Shown here in pieces: positions 35,360 to 45,231 of a DNA stretch of 64,000 bases; the stretch's first letter is position 1; the number at the start of each line of letters is the position of its first letter. This DNA is from Clostridia bacterium (GTDB lineage: Bacteria; Bacillota; Clostridia; Christensenellales; Borkfalkiaceae). Position numbers and translations under genes: made by a program. The stretch covers positions 1 through 64,000 of the forward strand of contig JAFSRT010000019.1 in assembly GCA_017445995.1 (NCBI GenBank), given 5' to 3'. A model generated the notes under the pieces. That model was not told the DNA's origin. It did no database searches and was given only the letters and a program-made list of their open reading frames with translations.

Positions 35360-35986
35360 TTATGCTTTAACGCTGTTTCTTATCGTAACTATTCCCTTTA
35401 CAGGACCCGGTACTGCGCCTTTAACCAAAAGTAAGTTTCTTTCTTTATCGACTTTAACTACTTCAAGGTTTAATACCGTTACGTTTTCATGACCGTACTG
35501 ACCAGGCATTTTCTTGTTCTTAAATACTCTCGACGGACTGCTGTTCGCACCCATAGAACCTACTTCTCTGTGTACAGGACCTACACCGTGAGTTTCTTTA
35601 AGTCTTTGGTTGTTCCATCTTTTGATTACGCCCGAAAATCCGTGACCTTTCGAAACGCCGGAAATATCGATTTTATCCCCTGCCGAGAAAGTGTCGCACG
35701 TGATTACCGTGCCTACCGTAAGATCCGCGTCAAGTTTAAATTCCTTTAATACTTTCTGCGCCGGAACGTTAGCCTTTTTGAACTGGCCTAACTGTGGTTT
35801 GTTGATTTCTTTTTCTTCTACTTGGCAGAAACCGAGTTTTACCGCCTTATAACCGTCGTGTTCAACAGTCTTTACCTGAACTACAGGACAAGGACCCGCT
35901 TCGATAACGGTTACCGGAACGACCTTGCCGTCTGCTAAAAAAATCTGGGTCATTCCTAATTTTTTTCCAATGATTGCTTTATTCAT
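35360..35986 (-). CDS. rplC: 50S ribosomal protein L3
   Basis: This 208-aa protein shows [34 protein letters not shown] and [20 protein letters not shown]. It is one of the two assembly initiator proteins of the large subunit. It begins 44 bases after rpsJ. Confidence 0.98.
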   Translation of the reverse strand: MNKAIIGKKLGMTQIFLADGKVVPVTVIEAGPCPVVQVKTVEHDGYKAVKLGFCQVEEKEINKPQLGQFKKANVPAQKVLKEFKLDADLTVGTVITCDTFSAGDKIDISGVSKGHGFSGVIKRWNNQRLKETHGVGPVHREVGSMGANSSPSRVFKNKKMPGQYGHENVTVLNLEVVKVDKERNLLLVKGAVPGPVKGIVTIRNSVKA

Positions 35987-36030
35987 AGATAAAGTTCACC
36001 TCCGTTATAATATATAATGTTTATTATTTT

Positions 36031-36330
36031 TTACAGTTTGATTTTAATATCTACGCCCGCAGGAAGTTGGATACTGTCCAAAAGTTTTACGTTCGGTGAG
36101 TAGATATCGATAAGTCTTTTGTGCGTTCTTATCTCGAATTGTTCTCTTGAATCCTTATACTTATGCGGTGAACGCAAGATAGTGATTATTTCCTTTTCCG
36201 TAGGAAGCGGAATAGGCCCGCTTATCTTTGCACCCGATTGTTTCATTGTGTCAACAATTCTTGAAACTGCCGTGTCGAGCATTTCACTGTCATAAGACAT
36301 AAGTTTAATTCTGATCTTTTGACTTGCCAT
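36031..36330 (-). CDS. rpsJ: 30S ribosomal protein S10
   Basis: This 99-aa protein, also a NusB partner in antitermination, shows [40 protein letters not shown] and [15 protein letters not shown]. It is the first gene of the cluster, preceded by AAAGGAG and a long leader. Confidence 0.98.
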   Translation of the reverse strand: MASQKIRIKLMSYDSEMLDTAVSRIVDTMKQSGAKISGPIPLPTEKEIITILRSPHKYKDSREQFEIRTHKRLIDIYSPNVKLLDSIQLPAGVDIKIKL

Positions 36331-36575
36331 TTTTTCTTTTCTCCTTTTTTACCTAACTTTTTCGCTGTGATGTAAACTCTGCCGTGTGTGTCCAAAATCA
36401 GTAAATAAAAAATCATCCGCCGATACTTAACTTATTAAGTCGCTGCGAATGACTTTACTAATTCTAAATTTGAAGTTAGTCGCAGGGATCAAGCCCCCAC
36501 ACTTGTCAACGAAAATTATCTGTCCGTTTCTGACGATTTTCAGTAACTTTCCGTATCAACCCAGATTACACAGCC
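36331..36575 (-). promoter_or_regulatory. Long structured 5' leader of the S10 operon
   Basis: About 245 bases separate the predicted transcript start from rpsJ and contain no ORF. Several stems can be drawn on the minus strand: GAAAAT/ATTTTC near 36527, CTGCGA/TCGCAG enclosing a CTAA/TTAG hairpin, and a self-complementary ACTTAA/TTAAGT. The length and pairing are typical of ribosomal protein autoregulatory leaders. No exact known class recognised. Confidence 0.5.
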
Positions 36576-36580
36576 TAATC

Positions 36581-36609
36581 ATTATACTAAAACTGTAAAT
36601 CCTTGTCAA
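36581..36609 (-). promoter_or_regulatory. Consensus promoter of the S10-spc-alpha cluster
   Basis: TTGACA (36604-36609) and TATAAT (36581-36586) lie 17 bases apart on the minus strand: a perfect housekeeping promoter, as expected for ribosomal protein genes. It sits in the gap after clpX. Confidence 0.92.
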
Positions 36610-36647
36610 ATCTTTTTATATACTTTTTTGTCTTTTTTTAATTTTTT

Positions 36648-37874
36648 TCAGGCAATTTTTTTATCGATAAGTTTCGGTTTTGCACCGCTTTCTACAACTT
36701 CTTCGTCTATAACCACCTTTTCGACGTTAGTAAAGGACGGAATATCGTACATTGTATCTATCATAATATTTTCCAGAATCGTGCGAAGTCCCCTTGCGCC
36801 CGTTTTTAATGCGATTGCCCTTTTTGCTACCGCACGGATTGCGCCGTCCGTTATTTCAAGTTCTACGTTATCGATACTTATAAGTTTTTTATACTGTTTA
36901 ACGAGAGCGTTTTTAGGCTGTGTAAGAATATTGACAAGCGCGTCTTCCGTAAGCGGATGGAGTGCCACGGTTATCGGCACGCGCCCTACGAATTCGGGGA
37001 TTAACCCGTATTTTATAAGGTCCTGCGGTTGTATTTCGCGTATTGTCTTATAATTATCTTCCTTTTCTCTTTCGACGTTTCCGCCGAAGCCTAACGACGC
37101 TTTTTCTTTTCTCTTTGCGATTATTTCTTCAAGCCCTACGAACGCGCCCCCGCAAATAAAGAGAATATTCGTGGTATCAATCCTTAAACACTCTTGTTGC
37201 GGGTGTTTTCTTCCGCCTTGCGGCGGAACGCTTGCAACGGTGCTTTCGATAATTTTTAAAAGTGCCTGTTGCACGCCTTCGCCCGAAACGTCTCTCGTAA
37301 TAGAAACGTTTTCGGATTTTCTCGCGATTTTATCTATTTCGTCGATATAGATAATACCGCGTTGCGCCTTTTCTATATTATAGTCCGCCGCCTGAATAAG
37401 TTTCAATAAAATATTCTCTACGTCTTCCCCTACGTATCCCGCTTCGGTTAAAGTGGTTGCGTCGGCAACGGCGAACGGCACGTCTAAAATCTTCGCAAGG
37501 GTCTTAGCAAGAAGCGTTTTTCCGCTACCCGTCGGACCTAAAAGCAAAATGTTGCTTTTATCTAACTCTACGTCCGTTTTGGAATAAGACGCGTTTATTC
37601 TTTTATAATGGTTGTAAACCGCGACCGACAAAACTTTTTTCGCTTCTTCCTGTCCTACGATATACTCGTCTAACTGCGCCTTGATTTCGTAAGGTTTAAG
37701 TAATTTGATTTCACCGTCCGCACCGGCGTGTTCGGTATCTTCAAGCATTACTTGTTTACATACTTCGATACACTCGTCGCATATAAACACCCCGTTAGGC
37801 CCTGCAATAAGTTTTTTTGTCTGTTCTTTCGGTTTCCCGCAAAATGAACAAAACTGTTGTTCTTTATCTTTCAT
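36648..37874 (-). CDS. clpX: ATP-dependent unfoldase ClpX
   Basis: ClpX (408 aa) unfolds substrates and feeds them to ClpP. The N-terminal zinc-binding domain has C9, C12, C32 and C35; Walker A is GPTGSGKT, Walker [12 protein letters not shown], and the loop with the ClpP-binding LGFGG motif is present (the IGF equivalent). It lies 14 bases after clpP, in the tig-clpP-clpX order. Confidence 0.97.
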   Translation of the reverse strand: MKDKEQQFCSFCGKPKEQTKKLIAGPNGVFICDECIEVCKQVMLEDTEHAGADGEIKLLKPYEIKAQLDEYIVGQEEAKKVLSVAVYNHYKRINASYSKTDVELDKSNILLLGPTGSGKTLLAKTLAKILDVPFAVADATTLTEAGYVGEDVENILLKLIQAADYNIEKAQRGIIYIDEIDKIARKSENVSITRDVSGEGVQQALLKIIESTVASVPPQGGRKHPQQECLRIDTTNILFICGGAFVGLEEIIAKRKEKASLGFGGNVEREKEDNYKTIREIQPQDLIKYGLIPEFVGRVPITVALHPLTEDALVNILTQPKNALVKQYKKLISIDNVELEITDGAIRAVAKRAIALKTGARGLRTILENIMIDTMYDIPSFTNVEKVVIDEEVVESGAKPKLIDKKIA

Positions 37875-37888
37875 ACGTCTCCGAATAC

Positions 37889-38485
37889 TTACGGTCTTTT
37901 AACGAATATCTGGTCGATAAGTCCGTATTCTTTTGCGTCTTCAGCCGACAAATAATTATCTCTGTCGGTGTCTTTCTCTACTTCTTCGTAAGGCTTTCCG
38001 CTGTTTTCGGAAAGTATCGTGTTAAGTCTTTTCTTAATTTTTAATATGTGGTCCGCCTGTATTTTTATGTCGCTTGCCTGACCCTGCGCACCGCCTAGCG
38101 GCTGGTGTATCATTATTTCGCTGTTCGGAAGCGCGTAGCGTTTGCCCTTTGCTCCGCTACTCAATAAAAACGCACCCATACTCGCCGCCATACCGATACA
38201 TATAGTCGATACGTCGCACTTGATATAGTTCATCGTGTCGTAAATAGCAAGCCCCGCGGTAACGCTCCCGCCGGGACTGTTTATATACAACGAAATATCT
38301 TTATTAGGGTCTTTCCCTTCAAGATATATCAACTGCGCTACAACGGTGTCGGCAACGGCGTCGTTTATTTCGCCCGTTAAAAAAATTATTCTGTCTTCAA
38401 GCAGTCTTGAATAGATGTCGTAACTTCTTTCGCCTTTACCCGTGTTTTCTATTACGTAAGGAACGACGGTGTTCTTTATGTCCAT
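37889..38485 (-). CDS. clpP: ATP-dependent protease ClpP
   Basis: This 198-aa serine protease has catalytic S102 ([11 protein letters not shown]) and H127 (MIHQP), and an aspartate in the late [19 protein letters not shown] region. It forms a barrel capped by ClpX. It starts 21 bases after tig. Confidence 0.97.
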   Translation of the reverse strand: MDIKNTVVPYVIENTGKGERSYDIYSRLLEDRIIFLTGEINDAVADTVVAQLIYLEGKDPNKDISLYINSPGGSVTAGLAIYDTMNYIKCDVSTICIGMAASMGAFLLSSGAKGKRYALPNSEIMIHQPLGGAQGQASDIKIQADHILKIKKRLNTILSENSGKPYEEVEKDTDRDNYLSAEDAKEYGLIDQIFVKRP

Positions 38486-38506
38486 TATTATTACCCCTAT
38501 ATTAAA

Positions 38507-39793
38507 CTATTTAATAACGTTTTCTTTTTTAAGCATTTCAAACAGTTTTTTAACGATAATTTCGTTTTTCATATACGACAACTGTTTGTCTTTAACCGAT
38601 TTTTTAACTTCGTCAACCGATTTATTCTGTGCATTTGCCATATCGTTATACTTAACTTCCAAGTCTTCGTCGGTCGCTTCGATTTTTTCCGTTTCAATAA
38701 TCTTTTCGATTACCAACTGCGACTTAACGATACTTTCAGCCTGCGCCTTATAGTCCGCGCGGTACTGTTCCATCGTTTTGCCGATATACTTTAAGTAATC
38801 TTCAAGTCTTAATCCCTGATAACTCATACGGTAGTTCATTTCTTCAACCATATTGTCTATCTGGTTTTCGATAAGCGCGTCAGGTATTACAACGGTAGCG
38901 TTGTCGGAAATCTTTTTAATAATTTCGTCTTCTAATTCCCTTTCAGCCCTATCGTTATTCATCTTGGTAAGTCTTGCTTTCGTTTCTTCCTTGTATGCGG
39001 ACAACGATTCAGAACCTACGGCATCTTTAATAAACTCGTCGTTAAGTTCTGGAAGTTCCTTCTTTTTGATTTCGTGAAGTTTAATAGCGAAAACCGCGTC
39101 TTTTCCTTTTAATTCTTCCGCGTGGTATTCTTCAGGGAACTTAACGTTGATATCTTTATTTTCGCCTATCTTCATGCCGATAATCTGGTCTTCAAATCCC
39201 GGTATAAACGATTTACTGCCGATAACGAGAGTTTGTTTTTCTGCCGTTCCGCCGGCAAACTTAACACCGTCCACCGAACCCGAGTAATCGATGATAACGG
39301 AATCGCCGTCTTCAACCGCCCTGTCGGTAACGTCGACCAAACGGGAATTGCGTTCCTGTAAACGCTTCAATTCGTCTTCCACGTCTTCGTCTTTTACATT
39401 ATACTCTTTTTTATCGAATTTTATACCCTTATAATCGCCTAAAACCACTTCCGGTTTAATAGCGACAACGGCGGTCATCGTGATACCCTTATCGCTTATA
39501 TCTTTAACGTCGATATCAGGACGGGAAACGATATCTAAATCCTTTTCTTTATCTAATATTTCAGAATAGTATTTCGGGAAAGCGTAATTTATCGCTTCTT
39601 CAAAGAAGATACCCGTACCGTAAGCCTGTTCAAGCAAATGTTTAGGAACTTTGCCCTTTCTAAACCCCGGCATAGAATATTTGCCCTTATTCTTTTCGTA
39701 AGCAAAATCGATTGCTTCTTCCCATTCTTTTGCAGAAAGTTTGATTTCAAATTTTACCGTACTTTTTTCTGCTTTTTCAAAAGTGTATTTCAT
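38507..39793 (-). CDS. tig: Trigger factor
   Basis: This 428-aa ribosome-bound chaperone has the N-terminal ribosome-binding region with GFRKGKVPKHLLEQ, a central FKBP-type prolyl isomerase domain (GDSVIIDYSGSVDGVKFAGG then TAEKQTLVIGS and FIPGFEDQIIGM) and a helical C-terminus. It begins a tig-clpP-clpX operon. Confidence 0.97.
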   Translation of the reverse strand: MKYTFEKAEKSTVKFEIKLSAKEWEEAIDFAYEKNKGKYSMPGFRKGKVPKHLLEQAYGTGIFFEEAINYAFPKYYSEILDKEKDLDIVSRPDIDVKDISDKGITMTAVVAIKPEVVLGDYKGIKFDKKEYNVKDEDVEDELKRLQERNSRLVDVTDRAVEDGDSVIIDYSGSVDGVKFAGGTAEKQTLVIGSKSFIPGFEDQIIGMKIGENKDINVKFPEEYHAEELKGKDAVFAIKLHEIKKKELPELNDEFIKDAVGSESLSAYKEETKARLTKMNNDRAERELEDEIIKKISDNATVVIPDALIENQIDNMVEEMNYRMSYQGLRLEDYLKYIGKTMEQYRADYKAQAESIVKSQLVIEKIIETEKIEATDEDLEVKYNDMANAQNKSVDEVKKSVKDKQLSYMKNEIIVKKLFEMLKKENVIK

Positions 39794-39824
39794 ATTATTC
39801 TCCTACTTATTAAAATTCTATAAT

Positions 39825-39853
39825 ATTTTATCATACAGTTAAATAAAAGGCAA
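39825..39853 (-). promoter_or_regulatory. Putative promoter of tig-clpP-clpX
   Basis: TTGCCT (39848-39853) and TAAAAT (39825-39830) are 17 bases apart on the minus strand, 32 bases before the tig start. Both hexamers deviate slightly from consensus. Confidence 0.5.
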
Positions 39854-39854
39854 G

Positions 39855-41576
39855 TTATTTATGTGCATTAAATAAGCCTTTAAGTAAATTTTCGTGCTTA
39901 TCGGGGCTTACCAAAACCGACTTATAACTGTTGTAGATAAAAAATCCGAGTGGCGACTTGGGTGGCTTTTTAACGTTTTTACGTTCGGTATAGGCGATTT
40001 CTACCTTGCCCCCGTCTCTTCCCGCGCTGTAATACGCGCATATCTCAGCCCCGACTTTAAGAACTTTATCGGGAATAACCCCGTTGTCGTTTTCAATTAT
40101 AACGTGCGACGAGTGATATTCTTTTGCGTGTAGCCATAAATCTGTCGGTTTTGCCGAGAAACATAGTTTATCGTTTTCGGCGTTGTTTCTGCCTACCTTT
40201 ACGGTATACCCTTCAACCGAATAAGCCCTATATTGCGCCGTCGCCGTCTTTTTGGTTTTAGACTGAACGAAAGATTTAATAAACCCGACCGTCTCTAATT
40301 CTTTTTTGATTTCTATAAGGTCTTCCTTGTCGTCGCAAAAAGAAATGAAAGATAATAGGCTTTCAATATATGCGCATTGATTTTCCGCTTCTGCTATCTG
40401 CGGACCAACAGCGTCCAGCGTCCTTTTCTGTTTATTGTATTTTTTATAGTACGCCTGTGAGTTTTCGGCAGGCGAAAGCCTTTCGTCTAACTCTATTTTA
40501 AGCGTCGTCCCGTCGTAATAATTGTCGACGGTAATTTCTTTATCGCCCCTTTTGATTTTATAAATATTAGCGATAATAAGTTCGCCTTTAAGGCGGTTCT
40601 CTTCCGCTTTCTGCCCGTCTTTTTCCTTGGTTTTAAGTGAAGAAAGTTTTTTCTTCTGCTTTTTTAAATTAGTATTGCATATAGCGTTAAGCCTGTCTTT
40701 AAGCCCGCGGTATTCCTTCTCTTTCGACTTTTCGGTAAAGAAAACGTCTTCCGCCGTATAAAGGCTATTAAAATACTCTCTTTCGCCGTCTATCGTTTTA
40801 TAATTAAAAGCGCAGATATCTTTTATTTCGCCGTTATTTTTAACGACGTTCGGTTGCGGTTCGGTTTTCTCTATAAACCCGTTTAAGAATATAAAAAAGT
40901 CTTTTGCGTTTTTAACGTCTTTGCCACTTTCAATATATCTTTCTACTATTTCTTTTGCAGTTAAAACAGATAGTCCGGATACGACGGAAGCAAGATAATT
41001 CCCGTATTCTTCCGCGCCGTAATCTTCGGCTTTTTCTAATAAACCGATGATTTTTTCGTCGGAATATATAAGTTTATTATTCGTCGGCGGAAAGACGTAT
41101 TCTTTACCGACGATAAGCGGGCGTATTCCGTTATCGAACATATTTATTCCGCGGTTTCCGCCGAGTATCTTGCCGTCTTCCGTTAAAATTATGTTGCTGT
41201 ACCTTCCCATAAGTTCGACGAACAACACTTTCGGTTTATCGTCGAAATATTCGCTTGACGGGGTAATATCGATTTTTACTATTCTGTCGAAAGGAACTAT
41301 CGCGATTTTATCTATCGTAGCGTTAAGCAAGTGCTTACGAAGTAGCATGCAAAAATTAGGCGCGGTTAAAGGGCTTTCACCTTCCCGTTCCGTTACCGAT
41401 ATTCTCGGCATAGAAGGGTTTACGTCGATAAGAAGTTTATAAGTCTTTTTGCCGTTAAACACGGTGAACACCGTTTGGTCAACGTTCGGCTCGACAATCC
41501 TGTTTATTTTACCGCCCGAAAAAACCGTATTCAGTTCTTCGCATAAGTATTTAAGCATCAATGCGTCTTGTGGCAT
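39855..41576 (-). CDS. rqcH: RqcH (NFACT family), ribosome-associated quality control factor
   Basis: This 573-aa NFACT protein binds 50S subunits with stalled peptidyl-tRNA and drives addition of alanine tails for ClpXP degradation. The N-terminal NFACT-N domain opens with ALMLKYLCEELNTVFSGGKI, a coiled coil (residues about 290 to 400) follows, and the NFACT-R domain shows FSAKPTDLWLHAKEYHSSHV and KPPKSPLGFF. It begins one base after an RluA-type gene and lies next to tig-clpP-clpX, which degrade such tagged products. Confidence 0.9.
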   Translation of the reverse strand: MPQDALMLKYLCEELNTVFSGGKINRIVEPNVDQTVFTVFNGKKTYKLLIDVNPSMPRISVTEREGESPLTAPNFCMLLRKHLLNATIDKIAIVPFDRIVKIDITPSSEYFDDKPKVLFVELMGRYSNIILTEDGKILGGNRGINMFDNGIRPLIVGKEYVFPPTNNKLIYSDEKIIGLLEKAEDYGAEEYGNYLASVVSGLSVLTAKEIVERYIESGKDVKNAKDFFIFLNGFIEKTEPQPNVVKNNGEIKDICAFNYKTIDGEREYFNSLYTAEDVFFTEKSKEKEYRGLKDRLNAICNTNLKKQKKKLSSLKTKEKDGQKAEENRLKGELIIANIYKIKRGDKEITVDNYYDGTTLKIELDERLSPAENSQAYYKKYNKQKRTLDAVGPQIAEAENQCAYIESLLSFISFCDDKEDLIEIKKELETVGFIKSFVQSKTKKTATAQYRAYSVEGYTVKVGRNNAENDKLCFSAKPTDLWLHAKEYHSSHVIIENDNGVIPDKVLKVGAEICAYYSAGRDGGKVEIAYTERKNVKKPPKSPLGFFIYNSYKSVLVSPDKHENLLKGLFNAHK

Positions 41577-41577
41577 A

Positions 41578-42402
41578 CTATTCCCCTAAACAAAAAGTTT
41601 TTCCGTCAAGATAATATAAATAGGACGATTTATCGAAAAATAAAGTAAGCGAAAAGGCGCAGAGATTTTGCCGTTTTAACTTAAAGAGTTTATTTATTTT
41701 ACTGTCGCCGTACTTTTCGTCGCCTATTATAAAATGACCGATATGAGATAAGTGCGCCCTTATCTGGTGGGTCTTACCCGTGTAAAGGGAAACCGTTATA
41801 ACAGAGACGGGAACGCCGTTTTCTTCATATTCTTTTTCTACTTTATAACCCGTTTTAATTTCGCTGTATCCGTCGATAAACTTATCGCTGATTTTAACGA
41901 AAGCGTCCTTTTCTATCTTTTTCAGATAAGCGGTTAAAATCCCTTCCTTTTTATCGAAATATCCGTACGTGGTGGCGCGGTATTTTTTATCGAAAGTTCT
42001 TTTCTTAAATCCTTCTAAAAGTTCCTTCTCACTTTCGCCGTTAAGGGCAAAAATCATTATACCGCTTGTATTTCTGTCTAATCTATGAATATAGCGCGCG
42101 TTTTTATTGTTTTCTTTTATTTCGTTAAAAACGTCTTCAGACAGCGCGCCCGAACTCTTATTTATCACTAAAACGTTATCGTCTTTATAAACGACGGAAA
42201 ACAACTCTTTCTTTTGCTGATTATAGTAAATATCGATTTTATCGCCTTTTAATACCGCAACGTCTTTATTTATTCTCGTTCCGTTTACTTTTATATCTTT
42301 ATTGCGCAAAAGTTTGAAAACCGCCGAGTATGAAACTCCGATTTTTGCTTTTTCGATTATTTTAGATATTTTTCCGCTTTCCGTCGCTACAAAACTTATC
42401 AT
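41578..42402 (-). CDS. RluA-family pseudouridine synthase with S4 domain
   Basis: This 274-aa protein converts uridines to pseudouridine in rRNA (RluC/RluD-like). An N-terminal S4 RNA-binding part (SYSAVFKLLRNKDIKVNGTRINKD) precedes the catalytic motif HRLDRNTSGIMIFA with the aspartate, and TGKTHQIRAHLSHIGHFIIG. The exact target position cannot be told. It is cotranscribed with rqcH. Confidence 0.9.
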   Translation of the reverse strand: MISFVATESGKISKIIEKAKIGVSYSAVFKLLRNKDIKVNGTRINKDVAVLKGDKIDIYYNQQKKELFSVVYKDDNVLVINKSSGALSEDVFNEIKENNKNARYIHRLDRNTSGIMIFALNGESEKELLEGFKKRTFDKKYRATTYGYFDKKEGILTAYLKKIEKDAFVKISDKFIDGYSEIKTGYKVEKEYEENGVPVSVITVSLYTGKTHQIRAHLSHIGHFIIGDEKYGDSKINKLFKLKRQNLCAFSLTLFFDKSSYLYYLDGKTFCLGE

Positions 42403-42435
42403 ATCGTTCCTTTATTTAAGGTGGTTAAGACTAAT

Positions 42436-42463
42436 AAGACTTCGGGTTGCCCCGAAGTCTTAC
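42436..42463. terminator. Terminator-like hairpin after the secreted protein gene
   Basis: Arms of 12 bases (TAAGACTTCGGG and complement) flank a 4-base loop. The minus-strand transcript has only a weak U-rich tail (ATTAGTCTT), so termination strength is uncertain. Confidence 0.55.
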
Positions 42464-42479
42464 GCGTTATTTTTTAATA

Positions 42480-44444
42480 TTATTTTTTGCGAATAACTCT
42501 GACTTTTCTTTCAATTTCCGTGTTAATCGGTTCTTTCGGTTTTATAAAGAGAAGAACGATTATCGCGATTAAGCACAGCGTTCCGACAGATAAGAATACA
42601 ACCGACCAAACGTGATCTTTAAGCCAATGCGAAGCAGGACGAACGGTTATAACTTCTTCCGATACGGTGATTATCGCACTATCGGTTTTAGAAGGTATCG
42701 CGCTGTTCGTCGGAACTACGGTACACTCTATTTTATAGAAGCCTTTTTGGTTAGGCGTAAAAGTCATCGTGCCGTTATAGTTGATTTTCTGAATATCGTC
42801 GTACGAATAGCCGTTATATTTTGCGTCTTCGTCCGTCGCGTCGGCAGACGCGATTATTTCAACCCAGCCTTCGGCGTTTACGTCGATTTCCGTCGCGCTG
42901 TAATAAAGTTTATATTTAGTGGTATAGGAAGACGCGCTTATCTTAAAGGACGTTGCAGTATATTCAACGTCAACGAACCCTTCTCCCTGATTAGACGCTT
43001 TAACCGACATAGGTGCGTCGTCTAATATCGTTATTCCCGTGAAATAGTAAGCGTAATATTTGCCTTCGGTGATACTTACGTTATCGTCGTTTAATTTATA
43101 GAAATCTTCCGTATCAATCTTATTCCCCGATTCGTCTTCGAATACTACGTAAAAAGAATAATTCCCAGCCGTTTTGATAGGCAGTTTCAACGAAGAGTAA
43201 GAAGAAGATTCTTCGTCCGTCATATAATAAACGGTCTTTTTAAGGTTGGTGTAGTTAGTTATATCGTCGTAAACCAACGATTCCATAGAAGGAAGCGTTA
43301 AGTATTCGCTTGAACCGATACGGATATAGTGTTCTTGTCCGTCTTCTTCATAAGTCTTTTTAAGGTTTTCGTTAAGTTTATAAATAAAACTTTCGATTGC
43401 GTCGCCATTGTCTTCGATATAGCAAGGCGCGGTCGTATCGTCCGCAACAGATTTAACGTAATATTTTTCGATTTCGTCGCCGTTTGCGTTCTTTATGGTA
43501 AGCGTAATATTCGCGTCTTCGTCGTTTACAGAGAACTTATATTGCGAACCCGATTTTTCGAGATAAACGTTATCGTCAGTAGAAACCACGTCCCCCGCCG
43601 ATTGAGTGATGACCGCATAAACAGTAGGCGAGAAGGTGTAAACCTTTCCGTCCTTTACGTCGGTTTCGGTGCAACTTTCCTGATTCTGAACCGTACTGCC
43701 GTTAAAGAAGGAAGACGTTAAAACCGCCCTACCGTACGCTTCTTTAAGTTGGTTTTCTTCAATAGCGAAAGTCTGTTTATAGTTTTCGTCGCCCGACTTC
43801 TGGCTTATCGAAAGTATTTCTAACGCCGTCTGTTCCGTTGCCGACGTTTCAAACGAAATCCTTGCAACCGATTTATCGACCGATTTGATTTTATAATAGT
43901 TATTTTCAGTTGCGTCGTTATCAAGCGGAATACCGTTTACACGAACCGTCATTTCGCCGTCTATTACTCTTACCTGCAATAAAACCTTTTTATCTTCTTC
44001 AATCGTGATTGACTTTTCTTCGCCGTTATTGAGTTGAGCCTTATTATCGGTAATCTTTACGGTGTTTGTAATTTCCGTATCGAACTGCGTTGCGGATTTC
44101 TTGTTACCCGTAACGATATACGAACTGCTTACGAAATTAACTTTAACCGCCGTGGCGTTTTCAGGATAAAAAAGTTCCATAAAAAAGTCGTCGATAACGA
44201 GTTCGTTGTTGATAGCGACTTTATCGCCGTCTTTCATTTTTATTTTTACAGTATCCTTTTCGTCGTTAAACGTGATATCGCTACCCGCAAAAGTACTGTT
44301 TATATAAGAAAAATAATTTGATGCGGACGGATTTATTTTAGTCGCATTTGCAACGCCGTTATTCATAAACACGATTGCAAAAATAACCGACAATAAAAGC
44401 CCGACTGATAATATCAAAAGTTTTTGGATTCTTGCCGTTTTCAT
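42480..44444 (-). CDS. Secreted, C-terminally membrane-anchored protein of unknown function
   Basis: I choose ATG 44444, preceded by GGGGAG, over GTG 44489. The 654-aa product has a signal peptide (KTARIQKLLILSVGLLLSVI), a long extracellular part rich in Asp, Thr, Ser and Tyr with repeated beta-type segments, and a C-terminal transmembrane helix (VWSVVFLSVGTLCLIAIIVL) followed by a basic tail. The segment around AGNYSFYVVFEDESGNKIDT and NQKGFYKIECTVVP resembles Ig-like or PKD-like surface domains. No enzyme motif is visible. It is probably displayed on the cell surface. Confidence 0.75.
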   Translation of the reverse strand: MKTARIQKLLILSVGLLLSVIFAIVFMNNGVANATKINPSASNYFSYINSTFAGSDITFNDEKDTVKIKMKDGDKVAINNELVIDDFFMELFYPENATAVKVNFVSSSYIVTGNKKSATQFDTEITNTVKITDNKAQLNNGEEKSITIEEDKKVLLQVRVIDGEMTVRVNGIPLDNDATENNYYKIKSVDKSVARISFETSATEQTALEILSISQKSGDENYKQTFAIEENQLKEAYGRAVLTSSFFNGSTVQNQESCTETDVKDGKVYTFSPTVYAVITQSAGDVVSTDDNVYLEKSGSQYKFSVNDEDANITLTIKNANGDEIEKYYVKSVADDTTAPCYIEDNGDAIESFIYKLNENLKKTYEEDGQEHYIRIGSSEYLTLPSMESLVYDDITNYTNLKKTVYYMTDEESSSYSSLKLPIKTAGNYSFYVVFEDESGNKIDTEDFYKLNDDNVSITEGKYYAYYFTGITILDDAPMSVKASNQGEGFVDVEYTATSFKISASSYTTKYKLYYSATEIDVNAEGWVEIIASADATDEDAKYNGYSYDDIQKINYNGTMTFTPNQKGFYKIECTVVPTNSAIPSKTDSAIITVSEEVITVRPASHWLKDHVWSVVFLSVGTLCLIAIIVLLFIKPKEPINTEIERKVRVIRKK

Positions 44445-44652
44445 CTTGCCGAAAACTCCCCTAATTAGTTTTATTTTATAGTCTTTCACTATAACCTATA
44501 TTATTTTACACGATTTTCTGTCGTTTGTCAATTACCTTTTTAACGAATAAGCAAGTTTTATTGCTATTTTTTGCGTTATTTCAGATTTTTTTGTTATTCA
44601 CATTAAATATCGGTTTTGAATATATTATTATTGACGACTTTAAGGAAAACAA

Positions 44653-45180
44653 ATGATAACTTTTTTAATTATAACTTCGATTTCGGTAAGCATAGATTCG
44701 CTTGTTTGCGGGCTTTCACTCTCATACCTTAACGGTAGAAAATATTTAATCGTTTTAATAATGACGCTGACGGTGTTTGCGCTGTGTCTTATCGCAAATT
44801 ACTGCGCATCGTTTTTATCTAATTACCTACCCGATTATTTTGCGTCGTTCGGCGGAATACTTTTGATTTTAATAGGCGTTTTCGGGCTTTTTAAAAAAGA
44901 AAAACAAACTTTTTCCGACAGTAATATTATTAAACAGTCTTTTTTTTCGGGTATCGCGGTCGGAATAGACGGGGCGATAGCGAACATTTCCCTTTCGCTT
45001 ATGGGTATGAACTCTTTTTTCGTTCCCTTAACTATCGCGCTATGCCACACCGTTTTTATTTCCTTCGGCGTTCTTATCGGGAAAAGTCCTATCGCTAATA
45101 AGTTCGGCAAAATCGACGTTATGTCGCCGATTATTCTTATTATTCTCGGCACGTACAAACTGCTGGACTTTTTTATATAA
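44653..45180 (+). CDS. MntP-like putative manganese exporter
   Basis: This 175-aa membrane protein consists of two similar halves with about six hydrophobic helices; the repeated motif appears as SVSIDSLVCGLSLSYL and AVGIDGAIANISLSLM, as in the MntP family, which has key aspartates in the first and fourth helices. Mn2+ efflux is the family function; the substrate here is inferred. It is one of only two plus-strand protein genes, divergent from the secreted protein gene. No manganese riboswitch is seen upstream. Confidence 0.75.
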   Translation: MITFLIITSISVSIDSLVCGLSLSYLNGRKYLIVLIMTLTVFALCLIANYCASFLSNYLPDYFASFGGILLILIGVFGLFKKEKQTFSDSNIIKQSFFSGIAVGIDGAIANISLSLMGMNSFFVPLTIALCHTVFISFGVLIGKSPIANKFGKIDVMSPIILIILGTYKLLDFFI

Positions 45181-45218
45181 AAATGCACCTATTTTTAGGT
45201 GCATTTATTTTTCCTTTT
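45181..45218 (+). terminator. Terminator after the mntP-like gene
   Basis: AAATGCACCTA and TAGGTGCATTT pair around a TTTT loop and are followed by a T-rich stretch on the plus strand. The hairpin is symmetric, and the T-run orientation suits the mntP-like gene. Confidence 0.8.
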
Positions 45219-45231
45219 TTTTTCTTTTGTT

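Noticed and set aside
44490..44652. Manganese (yybP-ykoY) riboswitch before the mntP-like gene
   Set aside because: The 163-base spacer is AT-rich and lacks the conserved loops and a terminator.
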